Below are positions 6,249-14,259 of a stretch of DNA of 22,175 bases, piece after piece (position 1 is the first letter of the stretch; each line of letters opens with the position of its first letter). The stretch comes from DASPTT01 sp035623275 (GTDB taxonomy: Bacteria; Actinomycetota; Acidimicrobiia; Acidimicrobiales; UBA8190). The notes beneath the pieces were generated by a model. That model was given only the letters and a program-made list of their open reading frames with translations, was not told where the DNA came from and ran no database searches. The stretch covers positions 1 through 22,175 of the forward strand of contig DASPTT010000108.1 of NCBI GenBank assembly GCA_035623275.1. The letters run 5' to 3'. Made by a program: the position numbers and the translations under genes.

Positions 6249-7595
6249 GTGGTCGCGCTGGGGATCGCCATCGGGATCGGCCTCGTTCTGACGGTGTCGG
6301 CCACCGCCTCAGGTGTGAAAACGGCCCAAGGCGACGTGCTCCACGCCCTCTACGGCATCGGGACCGACATCACGGTGACGAAGACCGTCACTCCAGGCAC
6401 CGGAGGACCCCAACAATTCGGGGGATTTCCCTCCGGCTCGACGCAGATTTCGCGTGAGACGCTACGTCCCGCACCTGGCCAATCGACCATGCCGTCGAGT
6501 GACGTTTCGAAGGTTGCTTCGCTCCCGGGAACCGCCGTGGCCACCGGTGGCCTCGTTCTCACTGACACGAGTTTGTCGGGCACCATCCCGAGCTTCACGC
6601 CGGGGACGCGGCCTTCCACCACGGTGTCCTCGGGCTCCGGACCGTCGTTCAGCATCAGTTCCTTCAGTGTCGACGGCGTCCAGATCTCAACCTCTGGTGT
6701 CGGACCGCTCGGGCCGGCGCAGATGACCGTCGGCCGCTACTTCACCTCGGCCGAGAACACGACCCACGTGGCCATTGTCAGCTCCTCGTACGCCACCCAG
6801 AACAGCCTGAAGGTCGGGTCGACCGTCACGGTGGCCGGTACAGCCTTGTCGGTCATCGGGATCGCACAGGTGGCGAGCGGCGCAGCCGACGTCTACATCC
6901 CGCTCGGCACCGCGCAAAACCTCTCGGGCCTCGGCGACAACGTCACCACGATCTTTGTCAGCGCCACGAGCGCCACCAAGGTCTCGGCGCTGGCCTCGGA
7001 GATCCAAAAGGCGCTCCCAGGCACCACCGTGTCCACCTCGGCAGACCTCGCCCAGGAGGTGACGGGGTCGCTGTCGAGCGTGTCCAAGCTCGCCACCAGC
7101 TTCGGGACATGGCTGGCCGTCGCCGCCTTGGTGGTCGCCTTCCTCATCGCCGGGCTCCTCATGATGGCTGCGGTCTCGCGGCGCGTCCAGGAGTTCGGCA
7201 CCCTCAAAGCGATCGGGTGGCGAACCCGTCGGGTGGTCGAACAGGTCATGGCCGAAGGCCTGGCCCTGGGCATCGTGGGAGGGGTGATCGGCATCCTCCT
7301 TGGGATCGCCGCCTCGGCGATCATCTCGGCCATCGCTCCCTCGCTGAGCGCGACCTTCGGCCCGTCGTATGCCACGGGCGGCCGGGCCGGGTTCGGCGGG
7401 GGGTTCGGGGGTGGATTCGGTAGAGCCCTCGCCGGTTCCCGAACGGTGCTCGTGCATCTGACCGCACCACTCCCGGGCGGGATGGTCGGCATCGCCGTGG
7501 CTCTGGCCATCGCCGGAGGGCTCGTTGCCGGCGCCTTCGGCTCGTGGCGGGCCGCCCGCCTGCGTCCTGCCGCAGCTCTTCGGAGGGTCGAATGA
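6249..7595 (+). CDS. ABC transporter permease, MacB/FtsX type (N-terminus probably frameshifted)
   Basis: 448 residues from a GTG at 6249. The first membrane helix is at residues 1-18. A long extracytoplasmic MacB-like region follows (about 20-270, rich in Ser, Thr and Gly). Three C-terminal helices surround the FtsX core, including AVSRRVQEFGTLKAIGWRTR, the coupling segment that contacts the ATPase. A Gly-rich insert (GFGGGFGGGFGRAL) lies in the last outer loop. The GTG start is unsatisfying. The preceding in-frame codons encode RELRGRLRQ, the normal cytoplasmic start of this family, but have no start codon. Another frame carries a start at 6149 (MIVARRLVLWDL) that stops at 6193, so a one-base indel or sequencing error is likely. 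The family exports substrates or acts mechanically on the envelope; the substrate is unknown. The stop overlaps the ATPase start. Confidence 0.85.
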   Translation: MVALGIAIGIGLVLTVSATASGVKTAQGDVLHALYGIGTDITVTKTVTPGTGGPQQFGGFPSGSTQISRETLRPAPGQSTMPSSDVSKVASLPGTAVATGGLVLTDTSLSGTIPSFTPGTRPSTTVSSGSGPSFSISSFSVDGVQISTSGVGPLGPAQMTVGRYFTSAENTTHVAIVSSSYATQNSLKVGSTVTVAGTALSVIGIAQVASGAADVYIPLGTAQNLSGLGDNVTTIFVSATSATKVSALASEIQKALPGTTVSTSADLAQEVTGSLSSVSKLATSFGTWLAVAALVVAFLIAGLLMMAAVSRRVQEFGTLKAIGWRTRRVVEQVMAEGLALGIVGGVIGILLGIAASAIISAIAPSLSATFGPSYATGGRAGFGGGFGGGFGRALAGSRTVLVHLTAPLPGGMVGIAVALAIAGGLVAGAFGSWRAARLRPAAALRRVE

Positions 7596-8353
7596 CGATC
7601 GAAGCATCAACCGCAAAGCCCGCGAGGGACATGCGCGACCGGGCGCGGGTCAACGCCTACGAACTCACGGATGTCCGGCGCTACTTCACGAAGAACCGTC
7701 AGACGATCCGTGCCCTCGACGGGGTCGATCTCACCATCGCTCGTGGGGAGTTTCTGGCCATCCAGGGCCCGACCGGCCAAGGAAAATCGACCCTGCTCTC
7801 GATACTCGGCGGCCTCGATCACCCAACCGCGGGGCGCATCCTCTTTGAGGGACGCGACCTCGCCACCTTGCATGAAGTGGAGCTCGCCGAACTGCGAGCC
7901 ACGGCTTTCGGATTTGCCTTTCAGACCTTCAACCTCATCCCCACTCTTACTGCCCAGGAAAACGTCGAAGCGGCCCTTGTTCCCTTCCACACCCCCTCAG
8001 ACCAGGGTCGCCAGCGCGCCAAAGAGGCCCTCGACACCCTCGGGCTCGGGGACCGGATCACGCATTTTCCTTCCGAGCTCTCTGGCGGCGAGCAACAACG
8101 AGTCGCTATTGCGAGGGCGCTGGTAAAAGGCCCCAAGGTTCTCTTGGCCGATGAGCCCACCGGCAACCTCGACGAACAGATGCGCGATGAGATCGTCGGT
8201 GTGCTCGAGGGGCTCTGGCGCGACCGCGGGCTGACGCTCGTCGTCGTCACCCACGACAGCACCGTCGCCCGGCGGGCCCAGCGAATCGCCGTCATCGCCG
8301 GGGGTCGGGTGCGCTCCCCCGAGGGGCACGACACGGCTCTGAAACGACTCTGA
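7592..8353 (+). CDS. ABC transporter ATP-binding protein, MacB/LolD type
   Basis: 253 residues from the ATG at 7592, which overlaps the permease TGA (ATGA), a hallmark of translational coupling. It has Walker A GPTGQGKST, Q-loop in FQTFNLIPTLTAQENV, signature LSGGEQQR, Walker B VLLADEPTGNLD and the switch His in VVVTHD. All residues needed for ATP hydrolysis are present. The EPTGNLD form of Walker B and the length are typical of the MacB/LolD/FtsE group that works with FtsX-like permeases, matching the gene before it. An open frame reaches back to 7544, but that start lies within the permease and adds no domain. The two genes form a complete transporter; no periplasmic adaptor gene is adjacent. 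Confidence 0.95.
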   Translation: MTIEASTAKPARDMRDRARVNAYELTDVRRYFTKNRQTIRALDGVDLTIARGEFLAIQGPTGQGKSTLLSILGGLDHPTAGRILFEGRDLATLHEVELAELRATAFGFAFQTFNLIPTLTAQENVEAALVPFHTPSDQGRQRAKEALDTLGLGDRITHFPSELSGGEQQRVAIARALVKGPKVLLADEPTGNLDEQMRDEIVGVLEGLWRDRGLTLVVVTHDSTVARRAQRIAVIAGGRVRSPEGHDTALKRL

Positions 8354-8360
8354 CCAGGTT

Positions 8361-8405
8361 CCAATCGCTTCGACGGTTGGCAAAATCTGACCCGCACGAT
8401 CGTGC
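8361..8405. terminator. Possible bidirectional terminator between convergent genes
   Basis: The 81-base gap between the convergent ATPase and membrane-protein genes holds two symmetric elements. One is a 7-bp stem with one G-T pair (8361-8367 with 8374-8380, loop CTTCGA). The other is the 12-base perfect palindrome GCACGATCGTGC (8394-8405). A short A-rich run follows the first. The stems are weak, so the assignment is tentative. Confidence 0.3.
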
Positions 8406-8434
8406 CGATTGGGCACAGTCCGCGTTACCCAGGT

Positions 8435-9205
8435 TCAGTGCGCGAACAAGTGGTAACCGGCGTAGATCCACGCCACCACCCAGAAGGCGTTGGCCGCCGT
8501 GGGTGCGGTCACGAGGCGCAAGAACTGTTCGGCGTCGGCCACTCGCCCTGCGCTCCGCCGTGCCAGGAAGTCGATGACCACAGCGGCCACCACCACGCCG
8601 AGCCAAAAGGCGACTCCGACGGCCCGGTTGTTCGGAAGCAGCAGGCCGGGCACCGGCGACGGCGGCATCGTCCGCAACTCAGCCAGGACCATCAGCGCGA
8701 TAACCGATCGACGAGCCGCCGGCGAACCGGCGACGGGAGGCTCCGGCTTCTGCGACGGCGGCACCGGTGACCGGGCGCGCGTAAGCCCGTAGCCGATGCC
8801 CAGTGCCATCCAGACCAGAAGCATCGCCGCGTCGAGGGGACGAAAGGCCTCCGTGAGGGCGCTGATCGTGAGGTGAGCGGTGTGCTTGCCGGTGTCGATC
8901 CCGAGGATGTCCCAGGCCAGCACCAGCATCGCCAGGGTGACCCAGGGCGTCACCCCGGCCACGGTGGCCATGAACGGTGTGCCTGGTCTTGGCCACCGGA
9001 TGCCCGCCGGCTCGACGCGCAAACCCGGGCGCCGGCCTCGGCAACCGCGCACCAAGAGCACATCGACCACCACGACGGTGACAAGCGAGATCCCCCATGT
9101 CACCCGAGCCGGCGTCGTGGCCCGATGGAACCCGCTCACCCAGCCGCACCAAGCACACAGCGCCAATGCCGAGCCGGCCAGCGCAACGTATCGGCGTACC
9201 ACCAC
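8435..9205 (-). CDS. Six-helix integral membrane protein, function unknown
   Basis: 256 residues from a GTG at 9205. About six hydrophobic helices are seen (near residues 5-25, 37-53, 80-103, 122-140, 198-217 and 235-255). A charged loop with RGRRPGLRVEP and a proline-rich linker (SPVPPSQKPEPPVAGSP) separate them. The mature ends are short and no catalytic motif or known family is recognised. A competing frame starting with ATG at 9215 has a basic, low-complexity product and looks like a shadow. It is the last gene of the minus-strand membrane-protein run, and the left 43-bp inverted repeat lies just upstream of it. The open frame, hydrophobicity pattern and GC-ending codons support a real gene; the exact start is less certain. 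Confidence 0.7.
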   Translation of the reverse strand: MVVRRYVALAGSALALCAWCGWVSGFHRATTPARVTWGISLVTVVVVDVLLVRGCRGRRPGLRVEPAGIRWPRPGTPFMATVAGVTPWVTLAMLVLAWDILGIDTGKHTAHLTISALTEAFRPLDAAMLLVWMALGIGYGLTRARSPVPPSQKPEPPVAGSPAARRSVIALMVLAELRTMPPSPVPGLLLPNNRAVGVAFWLGVVVAAVVIDFLARRSAGRVADAEQFLRLVTAPTAANAFWVVAWIYAGYHLFAH

Positions 9206-9280
9206 CTGCCATCATGGTCTGATGCTGGCGGCGCGAGGGCCGCGCTCGCTCATCGAGCCAATTCGCTGCCTTGGGGCGCC

Positions 9281-9748
9281 CTACCGGTGGGCCATTCTTG
9301 CCCCGTCGGGGTTTGAATGACGAGACGATGGTGGGGATAGGAGATAAGAGGCCCCCAAACGCCGCATGCCACGGAGAGTGCTGGGGGGCCGGCCCAGCCT
9401 TTTGCGCCCGAGAGGTCCGCACCTACGGCGACGTCCTCGCCGCCTACGAAGGGCATCCCGAGGCCAAGAGCCGGGGTCCCGACGGTCTGCCCGTTGGGCG
9501 ACCCGGACCACGCCGGGCCGAACGATCCCGTCAAGGGGTTGGGTGGTGATCTGGGTGGATTCGCCGCTTCGGCGATCGATCCAGTCCAGGTCGTCCCAGC
9601 GGGTGGGATCCGACTCATATGGTGCGATTGGCAGGATGCCCGAGGGGTCGAGCGGGACGGAAGGGTCCACCCAGTCGGACTGGTCAAGGGTATCTGGGCG
9701 GCTCTGGTGCTCATCGCTTGTATCGCCGTCGTCGCTCGTATGTTCCAA
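9281..9748 (-). CDS. Doubtful hypothetical protein with acidic N-terminus; 3' part covers the left inverted repeat
   Basis: A TTG at 9748 opens a 155-residue frame, 47 bases after the stop of the preceding minus-strand gene. The first 75 residues are acidic and Pro/Trp-rich (for example DPTRWDDLDWIDRRSGEST) with plausible codon use. From about residue 85 the product turns Arg-rich and low in complexity. Meanwhile the neighbouring minus-strand frame becomes smoother (VGTPALGLGMPFVGGEDVAV), which suggests a frameshift. The 3' end runs through the 43-bp repeat, which is unlikely to be native coding sequence. A plus-strand alternative (9494-9781) ends in a hydrophobic stretch but has no better support. 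This could be a real short gene disrupted at its 3' end by recombination, or only a spacer. Confidence 0.3.
   Translation of the reverse strand: MEHTSDDGDTSDEHQSRPDTLDQSDWVDPSVPLDPSGILPIAPYESDPTRWDDLDWIDRRSGESTQITTQPLDGIVRPGVVRVAQRADRRDPGSWPRDALRRRRGRRRRCGPLGRKRLGRPPSTLRGMRRLGASYLLSPPSSRHSNPDGARMAHR
9334..9376 (-). repeat. Left copy of a 43-bp inverted repeat
   Basis: The minus strand of these 43 bases is identical to the plus strand of 14217-14259. Beyond the identical part, both copies have an 11-base match (GGGGTTTGAAT at 9308-9318 here) on the same outer side, after a spacer that differs between copies. The two copies bracket about 4.84 kb in inverted orientation. Confidence 0.9.
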
Positions 9749-9795
9749 TACGATCCGTTCCGGGATCGTCGCCCTCGCTGATGCCGACGACCGCT

Positions 9796-10677
9796 TCAGT
9801 GCGACTCGGCGGATTCCTCAGGTTCAGCGTCGTCCAACTGGGCATCACCAGGGGTCGGACCGCGGCCAGCCACGAGCTTTGCACTCATCTTGATCGCCTT
9901 GATTGCCCCGGTCGCGCCAGCCTGCAGAGTGACGCCCAGCGTCAGCAGGATGATTCCGAAGATAAAGAGCACATGCGAACCCAGCATGAGGATTCCTATG
10001 CGGCCGAGAAGGTATGGAGGGGTGCAGATTACGGCGCCAATCGCCCCGCCCACGGCCGTCGCCGAGAACTTGTCCCGCCGAGAACCGGTGGACTTGATGC
10101 CGACGAGCCGTGACGGCACAGCGACGTACGTGACCATCATCATTCCGACCACAATGCTGAGCGAGATGGCGAACCACCACTTGCCCCAGCGCGGAAAGAC
10201 CACCGTGGCGATCCCGAGGCACAAGCCGATCGACATGCCCCAGGCAAGAATGACGCGTAGATGGGATCGTGCTTGGACAAAGCCCGGTCGAATCTGTGGT
10301 TCACCAGGATTGGCAATGGCGAACGCGAACACCGCGTTCAGGTAGTAGCTGGCCGCCGTGATGGCGCTGACGGCGAGGATGAGCGGAATGAGGACTGGTC
10401 CTCGAAGCACGTGAAACGACTTGCCGTGCAAGAGATGCGCCTTTAGGTCGAACATGGCGAGCCAGATCCACATCGCCGGAAGAATCTGGATGAGGGTGAG
10501 GCGCCAGTTGGAGACCAGCAACTTGACGCCCTGAAAGAGCATGGCGAAGGCACCAACGAGGAACGCCAGGGGTGCGAGGTATCGCCGCGACCGGCTGAGA
10601 TCGAGTACGGCCCGCTCGACCATCGAGTCGTCACCCTCAGCGATGGCGTGGACCAGCTCGCGGACGCGGACCATCAT
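9796..10677 (-). CDS. Polytopic membrane protein, function unknown
   Basis: 293 residues from the ATG at 10677; a second ATG follows directly. The frame is open to 10908, but the extra part overlaps the PLDc_N gene and lacks protein-like features. An N-terminal soluble segment of about 28 residues (VRVRELVHAIAEGDDSMVER) precedes roughly seven hydrophobic helices, among them LTLIQILPAMWIWLAMFDL and SIVVGMMMVTYVAVPSRL. The C-terminal tail is acidic (DDAEPEESAESH). No enzymatic motif is seen and the family is not recognised. It lies 86 bases after the PLDc_N-like gene on the same strand. Position suggests co-transcription with the other membrane proteins, without telling the role. Confidence 0.75.
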   Translation of the reverse strand: MMVRVRELVHAIAEGDDSMVERAVLDLSRSRRYLAPLAFLVGAFAMLFQGVKLLVSNWRLTLIQILPAMWIWLAMFDLKAHLLHGKSFHVLRGPVLIPLILAVSAITAASYYLNAVFAFAIANPGEPQIRPGFVQARSHLRVILAWGMSIGLCLGIATVVFPRWGKWWFAISLSIVVGMMMVTYVAVPSRLVGIKSTGSRRDKFSATAVGGAIGAVICTPPYLLGRIGILMLGSHVLFIFGIILLTLGVTLQAGATGAIKAIKMSAKLVAGRGPTPGDAQLDDAEPEESAESH

Positions 10678-10763
10678 CGCTTCTCGGCGCGAGGATCTCA
10701 CCGGATTCAGTCGCTGATCAGCCAGCAAGGTGACGGTTCGCCTGGCAGTCAGACTGGCCGCCC

Positions 10764-10997
10764 CTACATTCGGTCTAATGACGCGGCTGCCGGGCGAGCG
10801 ATGATGTAGATCAGTGCCCCGAAGATCGGAATGAACAAGATGAGCACCGTCCATCCGGCCTTCGCCAATCCGTGGTGGTCCCGGCGACGAAAATTGTCGA
10901 TGAAGCACCAGATGATGAGCCAGATGACGAGGAAGAGGCCGAAGAACATCAGCATCGACCAGAAGATGCTCAGAAGGGGGAAGTCATATCCCAGCAT
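10764..10997 (-). CDS. Small membrane protein resembling the phospholipase-D nuclease N-terminal (PLDc_N) family
   Basis: 77 residues from the ATG at 10997, chosen over an upstream open extension (to 11036) because AGAGGAG lies five bases before it. Two hydrophobic helices (about 5-30 and 46-66) flank a short charged loop, CFIDNFRRRDHHGLAKAGWT. The 'D-x-x-R-R...G-x-x-K-A-x-W' loop followed by 'P-x-x-G-x-x-x-Y' (IPIFGALIYII) is the typical PLDc_N/SHOCT-neighbour pattern of short actinobacterial envelope proteins. These have no catalytic site. The molecular function is unknown; a structural or stress role is often assumed. It is flanked by two larger membrane proteins on the same strand. Confidence 0.8.
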   Translation of the reverse strand: MLGYDFPLLSIFWSMLMFFGLFLVIWLIIWCFIDNFRRRDHHGLAKAGWTVLILFIPIFGALIYIIARPAAASLDRM

Positions 10998-11074
10998 GGG
11001 AACTCCTCTTGGTCCGTCGGGCGCCCACCCAGCCACAGCGACGCTAGAAGGTTAGGCCAGCAGCCGCCGGGGAT

Positions 11075-11896
11075 CTAGCCGTGAGAAGGGTCGGCGAGGT
11101 AAGCGGAGAGTTTGGCCTTGCGACGGCGGGCCAGGCGCTCCCCGAGGCGGTGACCCCCGATCGAACCTGCCACGGCCAGGACACAGGCGATGAGCATCCC
11201 CAGCGCGTACTCGCCGTCTGAGAGTCGGCTCTGGAGGCCGTGCTTTGCGAAGATCGACCAGAAGGCCAGTGATGGAAGCATGAAGACGATGAGAATCGCG
11301 GGCACGAGAATGTAGGGGGTCAGCGCCAGGCTGAACCAGCGGATGATCATGTGGCGCCAGGGACGCCGATGTGCCCACCGCTCGGCGAGGGCGATTGGGT
11401 GATAGGGGAATCGGATACCAACCCAAGCGGAGAATCCGAGGGCCCCGAAGGGTACGATCGCAATGGCCACGATCGAGACGACCATGGCCGAGATGTCGTG
11501 CGCGTTGATTCCGATCGCAAGGGCGATCACACTGCACAACGGAGCGACGAGACTCCAAAGGACGATGTTTTTGGCATAGAGGAGCCTCCGGAACATCACC
11601 GGGTCATCAAGGATCGCCAGCACCCGGCGAGCATCGGGGCCGAGGACGTTCGTGGCGGGAACATCAGAGAGCATCCATCCCGCGAGCACCATGGCGAATG
11701 CGAGCGTCCCGTGGACCGAGAAGAGCGCGTTCTTCCAGTGGGGAGGGAGGAAGAACCACAACGAGGCCATGAGGACGCCATTCACCGCGACCACAATCGG
11801 AACCTCGTAGGGAGTGTGAAAGGCCCGTCCGAACTCGACCCGCACCGCCTGTCGAAGGGTCGCTGGCAAGACGATGGGCTTGGCCATGGCAGCCAT
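11075..11896 (-). CDS. Integral membrane protein, function unknown (resembles ABC-2-like permeases only in shape)
   Basis: 273 residues from the ATG at 11896. The sequence AAGGAGGTCA, a near-perfect ribosome binding site, lies just upstream and settles the start against a longer open frame (to 11977). After a 25-residue amphipathic N-terminus come about six helices, including PIVVAVNGVLMASLWFFL, LFSVHGTLAFAMVLAGWML, a central Ala/Ile-rich pair and IACVLAVAGSIGGHRLG. Soluble loops hold VLGPDARRVLAILDDPVMFR and a basic segment AERWAHRRPWRHM. The C-terminus is basic (RRRKAKLS). No ATPase gene is adjacent, and the family is not recognised. It lies 40 bases after the stop of the preceding membrane protein gene, so they probably share a transcript. 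Confidence 0.8.
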   Translation of the reverse strand: MAAMAKPIVLPATLRQAVRVEFGRAFHTPYEVPIVVAVNGVLMASLWFFLPPHWKNALFSVHGTLAFAMVLAGWMLSDVPATNVLGPDARRVLAILDDPVMFRRLLYAKNIVLWSLVAPLCSVIALAIGINAHDISAMVVSIVAIAIVPFGALGFSAWVGIRFPYHPIALAERWAHRRPWRHMIIRWFSLALTPYILVPAILIVFMLPSLAFWSIFAKHGLQSRLSDGEYALGMLIACVLAVAGSIGGHRLGERLARRRKAKLSAYLADPSHG

Positions 11897-11936
11897 GGCT
11901 TGACCTCCTTCTGCTTGAACGCGGTGGTCGCGATGT

Positions 11937-13271
11937 CTAGTGCTGAGGAGATGCGGTCGGCCTGGACTCGGGCCCACCTGCTTCAGACGACGCTGATTCT
12001 GTAAGTTCGGGGGGCTTGAGGCGTTGGAGCAATATCTCGAAGGCGGCGAGCAGGACGCCCACGATCAGGAAACTGATCCACGAGACGCTCACGACGAGGA
12101 GAAGCATTCCGGCCACCACGGCACCGGCGAGTTGTAGTCCACTGGCATGCGATGCCATCCACACGACGAAACGGCCTCGGCGCTCGCTGCCGTTCTTCTC
12201 GATGGCGCGATCCCAGGATCGCACGACGAAGGAGCGCAGTCCGACCGCCCAACGGTACGGCCCCGTCAACAAGGCGATCACGAGTACGATCAGCGGAATC
12301 GCCACCACCCACGCGGTCAAGACGAAGAACCCGTGGAGAAGCTGTCCCAGCACGTCTTGTGCGGCCTGGGGGTCGTGGGCCTTGCTGGCCAGCGTGCTCT
12401 GAGCGTGGATCACGATGCGCCGCTCCACGATCATGAGGAGGGCGATGCCCACTGTCAGTTGGATCAATGTCCGTCGCCTGGCGAGTGACAGCCAGAGGCA
12501 CACGGCGATGATCGCCAGGGTGATCAAGGGCATGGCGATCGTGAGGCGATCGAAGGCCCGAACGCCGCGTTGGACGACGGCCAGGTCGCTCGACTTGACC
12601 AGCGTGACCTGGCCGAAGCTGCGCGGAAGCTGCACACCGAGGGCGTCCGAGAGCTTGTTGATGGCCTGCTGAGGGACCTCGACGGTGGTGATGGTGGGCA
12701 ACTTGACCTGTTTGCCCGTCAGATTCGAGGCCAGGCCGGCGACGCCGCCGAGCGCCTGGTTCAGAGCCGGCACCGTATTGATCACGATGTAGCCGTTTGC
12801 CGTGGACACCGCCTTGGTGCTCTGTCCCCGCAACACGGCCACTAGCTCCTCGTGAGTCTTTCGGAGCATGGCCGTCCACACGGTCTGGAACTGGGGAGAG
12901 GCGAGCACCTTCGTCAACTGCGCGGCGACGAAGCCCTTGGTGCTGTTGGTGATGGGTGTCGCTGCAAAGCTCACCCTGGGGGGCAAGGCGTCTTTCAGAC
13001 GCGTTTGAAGATCCAGTGCGGTGAAGAGCTGAGCAGTGGCTCGCGTAGCGACCGCGGAGTCCACGCTTGGGTTCTCGAATATCGGACCCACCGTGTTGAC
13101 AAAGACGTTGGTGTTGAGGATCGTCGCGTGCGCCCACACGACGTTGGTCGAAAGCACTACCAAGATGCAGGACACTCCCACAAGCAGCGCGGTCACAAGA
13201 TGGCGAAAGCGTCGCCGGGGGGTCTTCGCCTCGGGTTCGGCGTTCGGTTCGCCAGCTTGATGAGGGGCCAT
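11937..13271 (-). CDS. Actinobacterial membrane protein with a large extracytoplasmic domain, function unknown
   Basis: 444 residues from the ATG at 13271. A basic cytoplasmic head (KTPRRRFRH) precedes helix 1 (about 24-45). An outer domain of about 190 residues follows. It begins WAHATILNTNVFVNTVGPIF, a pattern seen in many actinobacterial membrane proteins with a 'W-x-x-x-x-x-L-x-T-x-x-x-V' start. Two helices (about 240-290) come next, then another at about 318-340. The last pair, near 385-425, is followed by a polar tail. There is no Cys pair, catalytic motif or known ligand site. A 446-residue open frame in the next minus frame (11983-13323) is an Arg/Gly/His-rich shadow. The gene sits between the potassium channel and the 273-residue membrane protein on the same strand. 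An envelope role is the most that can be said. Confidence 0.8.
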   Translation of the reverse strand: MAPHQAGEPNAEPEAKTPRRRFRHLVTALLVGVSCILVVLSTNVVWAHATILNTNVFVNTVGPIFENPSVDSAVATRATAQLFTALDLQTRLKDALPPRVSFAATPITNSTKGFVAAQLTKVLASPQFQTVWTAMLRKTHEELVAVLRGQSTKAVSTANGYIVINTVPALNQALGGVAGLASNLTGKQVKLPTITTVEVPQQAINKLSDALGVQLPRSFGQVTLVKSSDLAVVQRGVRAFDRLTIAMPLITLAIIAVCLWLSLARRRTLIQLTVGIALLMIVERRIVIHAQSTLASKAHDPQAAQDVLGQLLHGFFVLTAWVVAIPLIVLVIALLTGPYRWAVGLRSFVVRSWDRAIEKNGSERRGRFVVWMASHASGLQLAGAVVAGMLLLVVSVSWISFLIVGVLLAAFEILLQRLKPPELTESASSEAGGPESRPTASPQH

Positions 13272-13346
13272 GTGACGAGGCTAGACCCTGAGCTTGACGA
13301 AGGCCGGACCAATGTCCCGCCAATGACGACGAAGGACGGGCCGCGC

Positions 13347-13880
13347 CTACACGGCGGGCTCGCGCTGGGGAGCCCGGCCTCTCGTGGCGGCCCCGAAGAG
13401 CAACCGGACGACGACGGCGATGACGACGAGATCAGCCATCATCTGGACCATGACCACGGCACGAGCCGCGTCGACCTTGGGAACGATGTCCCCGAATCCC
13501 ACGGTGGAGAACACCGTCACCGCGAAGTAGAGCGCTTCGGTCCGGCTGAGGGGCATGCCGAAGGATTGCGGGTTCGAGTGGGCGATGGTGAGGTAGATCC
13601 ACGCGAACAGAACCAGGAATAAGGGAATGACCGTAGCCATAGACACCGCTGCCCTGAGCATCGGTTGATCGTGATTGATGATGGCGCGCACCTCGTTGGT
13701 CAAGACCGCGAGAAAGACGGCGAGGGCTGCCGTGAGCCGCAAAATGATCGACTGGTGCGGGTGGTGCTCCACCGGTACCAGGTAGTAGACGACCAAAAGC
13801 AAGACCGCCATGCCCAGTGAGCGTAGGGCGGTCATCACCAGGTGGCGACGCTCGAAGCCCACGACACCCGATAGGGCCAT
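13347..13880 (-). CDS. Potassium channel-like protein (two-helix ion channel domain)
   Basis: 177 residues from the ATG at 13880; Met16 is an alternative start, as neither has a clear ribosome binding site. Two N-terminal helices (about 17-36 and 47-65) precede the pore module. The module consists of an outer helix (about 80-100), a pore helix, the selectivity filter TVGFGD (residues 126-131) and an inner helix (about 140-163). TVGFGD is a conservative form of the TVGYGD filter and indicates K+ selectivity. The sequence ends shortly after the inner helix, with no RCK/TrkA regulatory domain, so gating is not evident. Four helices plus a pore resemble short bacterial Ion_trans_2 proteins. It is the first gene of the minus-strand membrane run and lies inside the segment bracketed by the inverted repeats. 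Confidence 0.9.
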   Translation of the reverse strand: MALSGVVGFERRHLVMTALRSLGMAVLLLVVYYLVPVEHHPHQSIILRLTAALAVFLAVLTNEVRAIINHDQPMLRAAVSMATVIPLFLVLFAWIYLTIAHSNPQSFGMPLSRTEALYFAVTVFSTVGFGDIVPKVDAARAVVMVQMMADLVVIAVVVRLLFGAATRGRAPQREPAV

Positions 13881-14216
13881 GGAGGGAAGTCTGCTGCATC
13901 ACACTGGGCCGATGGCGGACCTGGCTCTTCACTACTGGGATCCGCTCAGACACAGGAAGCGCAACAAGGGCGTCCCGATTGCAGTCTGAATCCGATTCCC
14001 TCTTGCGACCGACCCGCACACGATCTGACCATGACCGCCCCCGAGGAACCTGCGCCGCCCGCGTCACTGCCCCGGCTCGTCGTTTCGTCCCTGCCCTGCC
14101 GTCCCCGAACCCTTTTCTTCGACGCGAGACGCCAATGGGGGTGGTTCACGTTCTTCCCCCCTCTTTTGGAACCAGTAGGCGGCCCAGGGACCTCCTCTTG
14201 ATGGCTGACGGCCACA
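13881..14216. other. Gene-free stretch before the right inverted repeat
   Basis: Open frames on both strands here are short, Arg/Pro/Ser-rich and lack recognisable domains. The region must contain the promoter of the minus-strand channel gene and its neighbours. I see no tRNA or clear hairpin. It ends where the 43-bp repeat begins. Confidence 0.5.
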
Positions 14217-14259
14217 CTCCGTGGCATGCGGCGTTTGGGGGCCTCTTATCTCCTATCCC
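14217..14259 (+). repeat. Right copy of the 43-bp inverted repeat
   Basis: Identical over 43 bases to the minus strand of 9334-9376. The same outer-side GGGGTTTGAAT match (reverse complement at 14291-14301) follows, but here at 31 rather than 15 bases distance. It lies next to the remains of a recombinase-type helix-turn-helix gene. Confidence 0.9.

Noticed and set aside
11983..13323. 446-residue minus-strand open frame
   Set aside because: It overlaps the 444-residue membrane protein in another frame, is Arg/Gly/His/Ser-rich and lacks hydrophobic helices or motifs.
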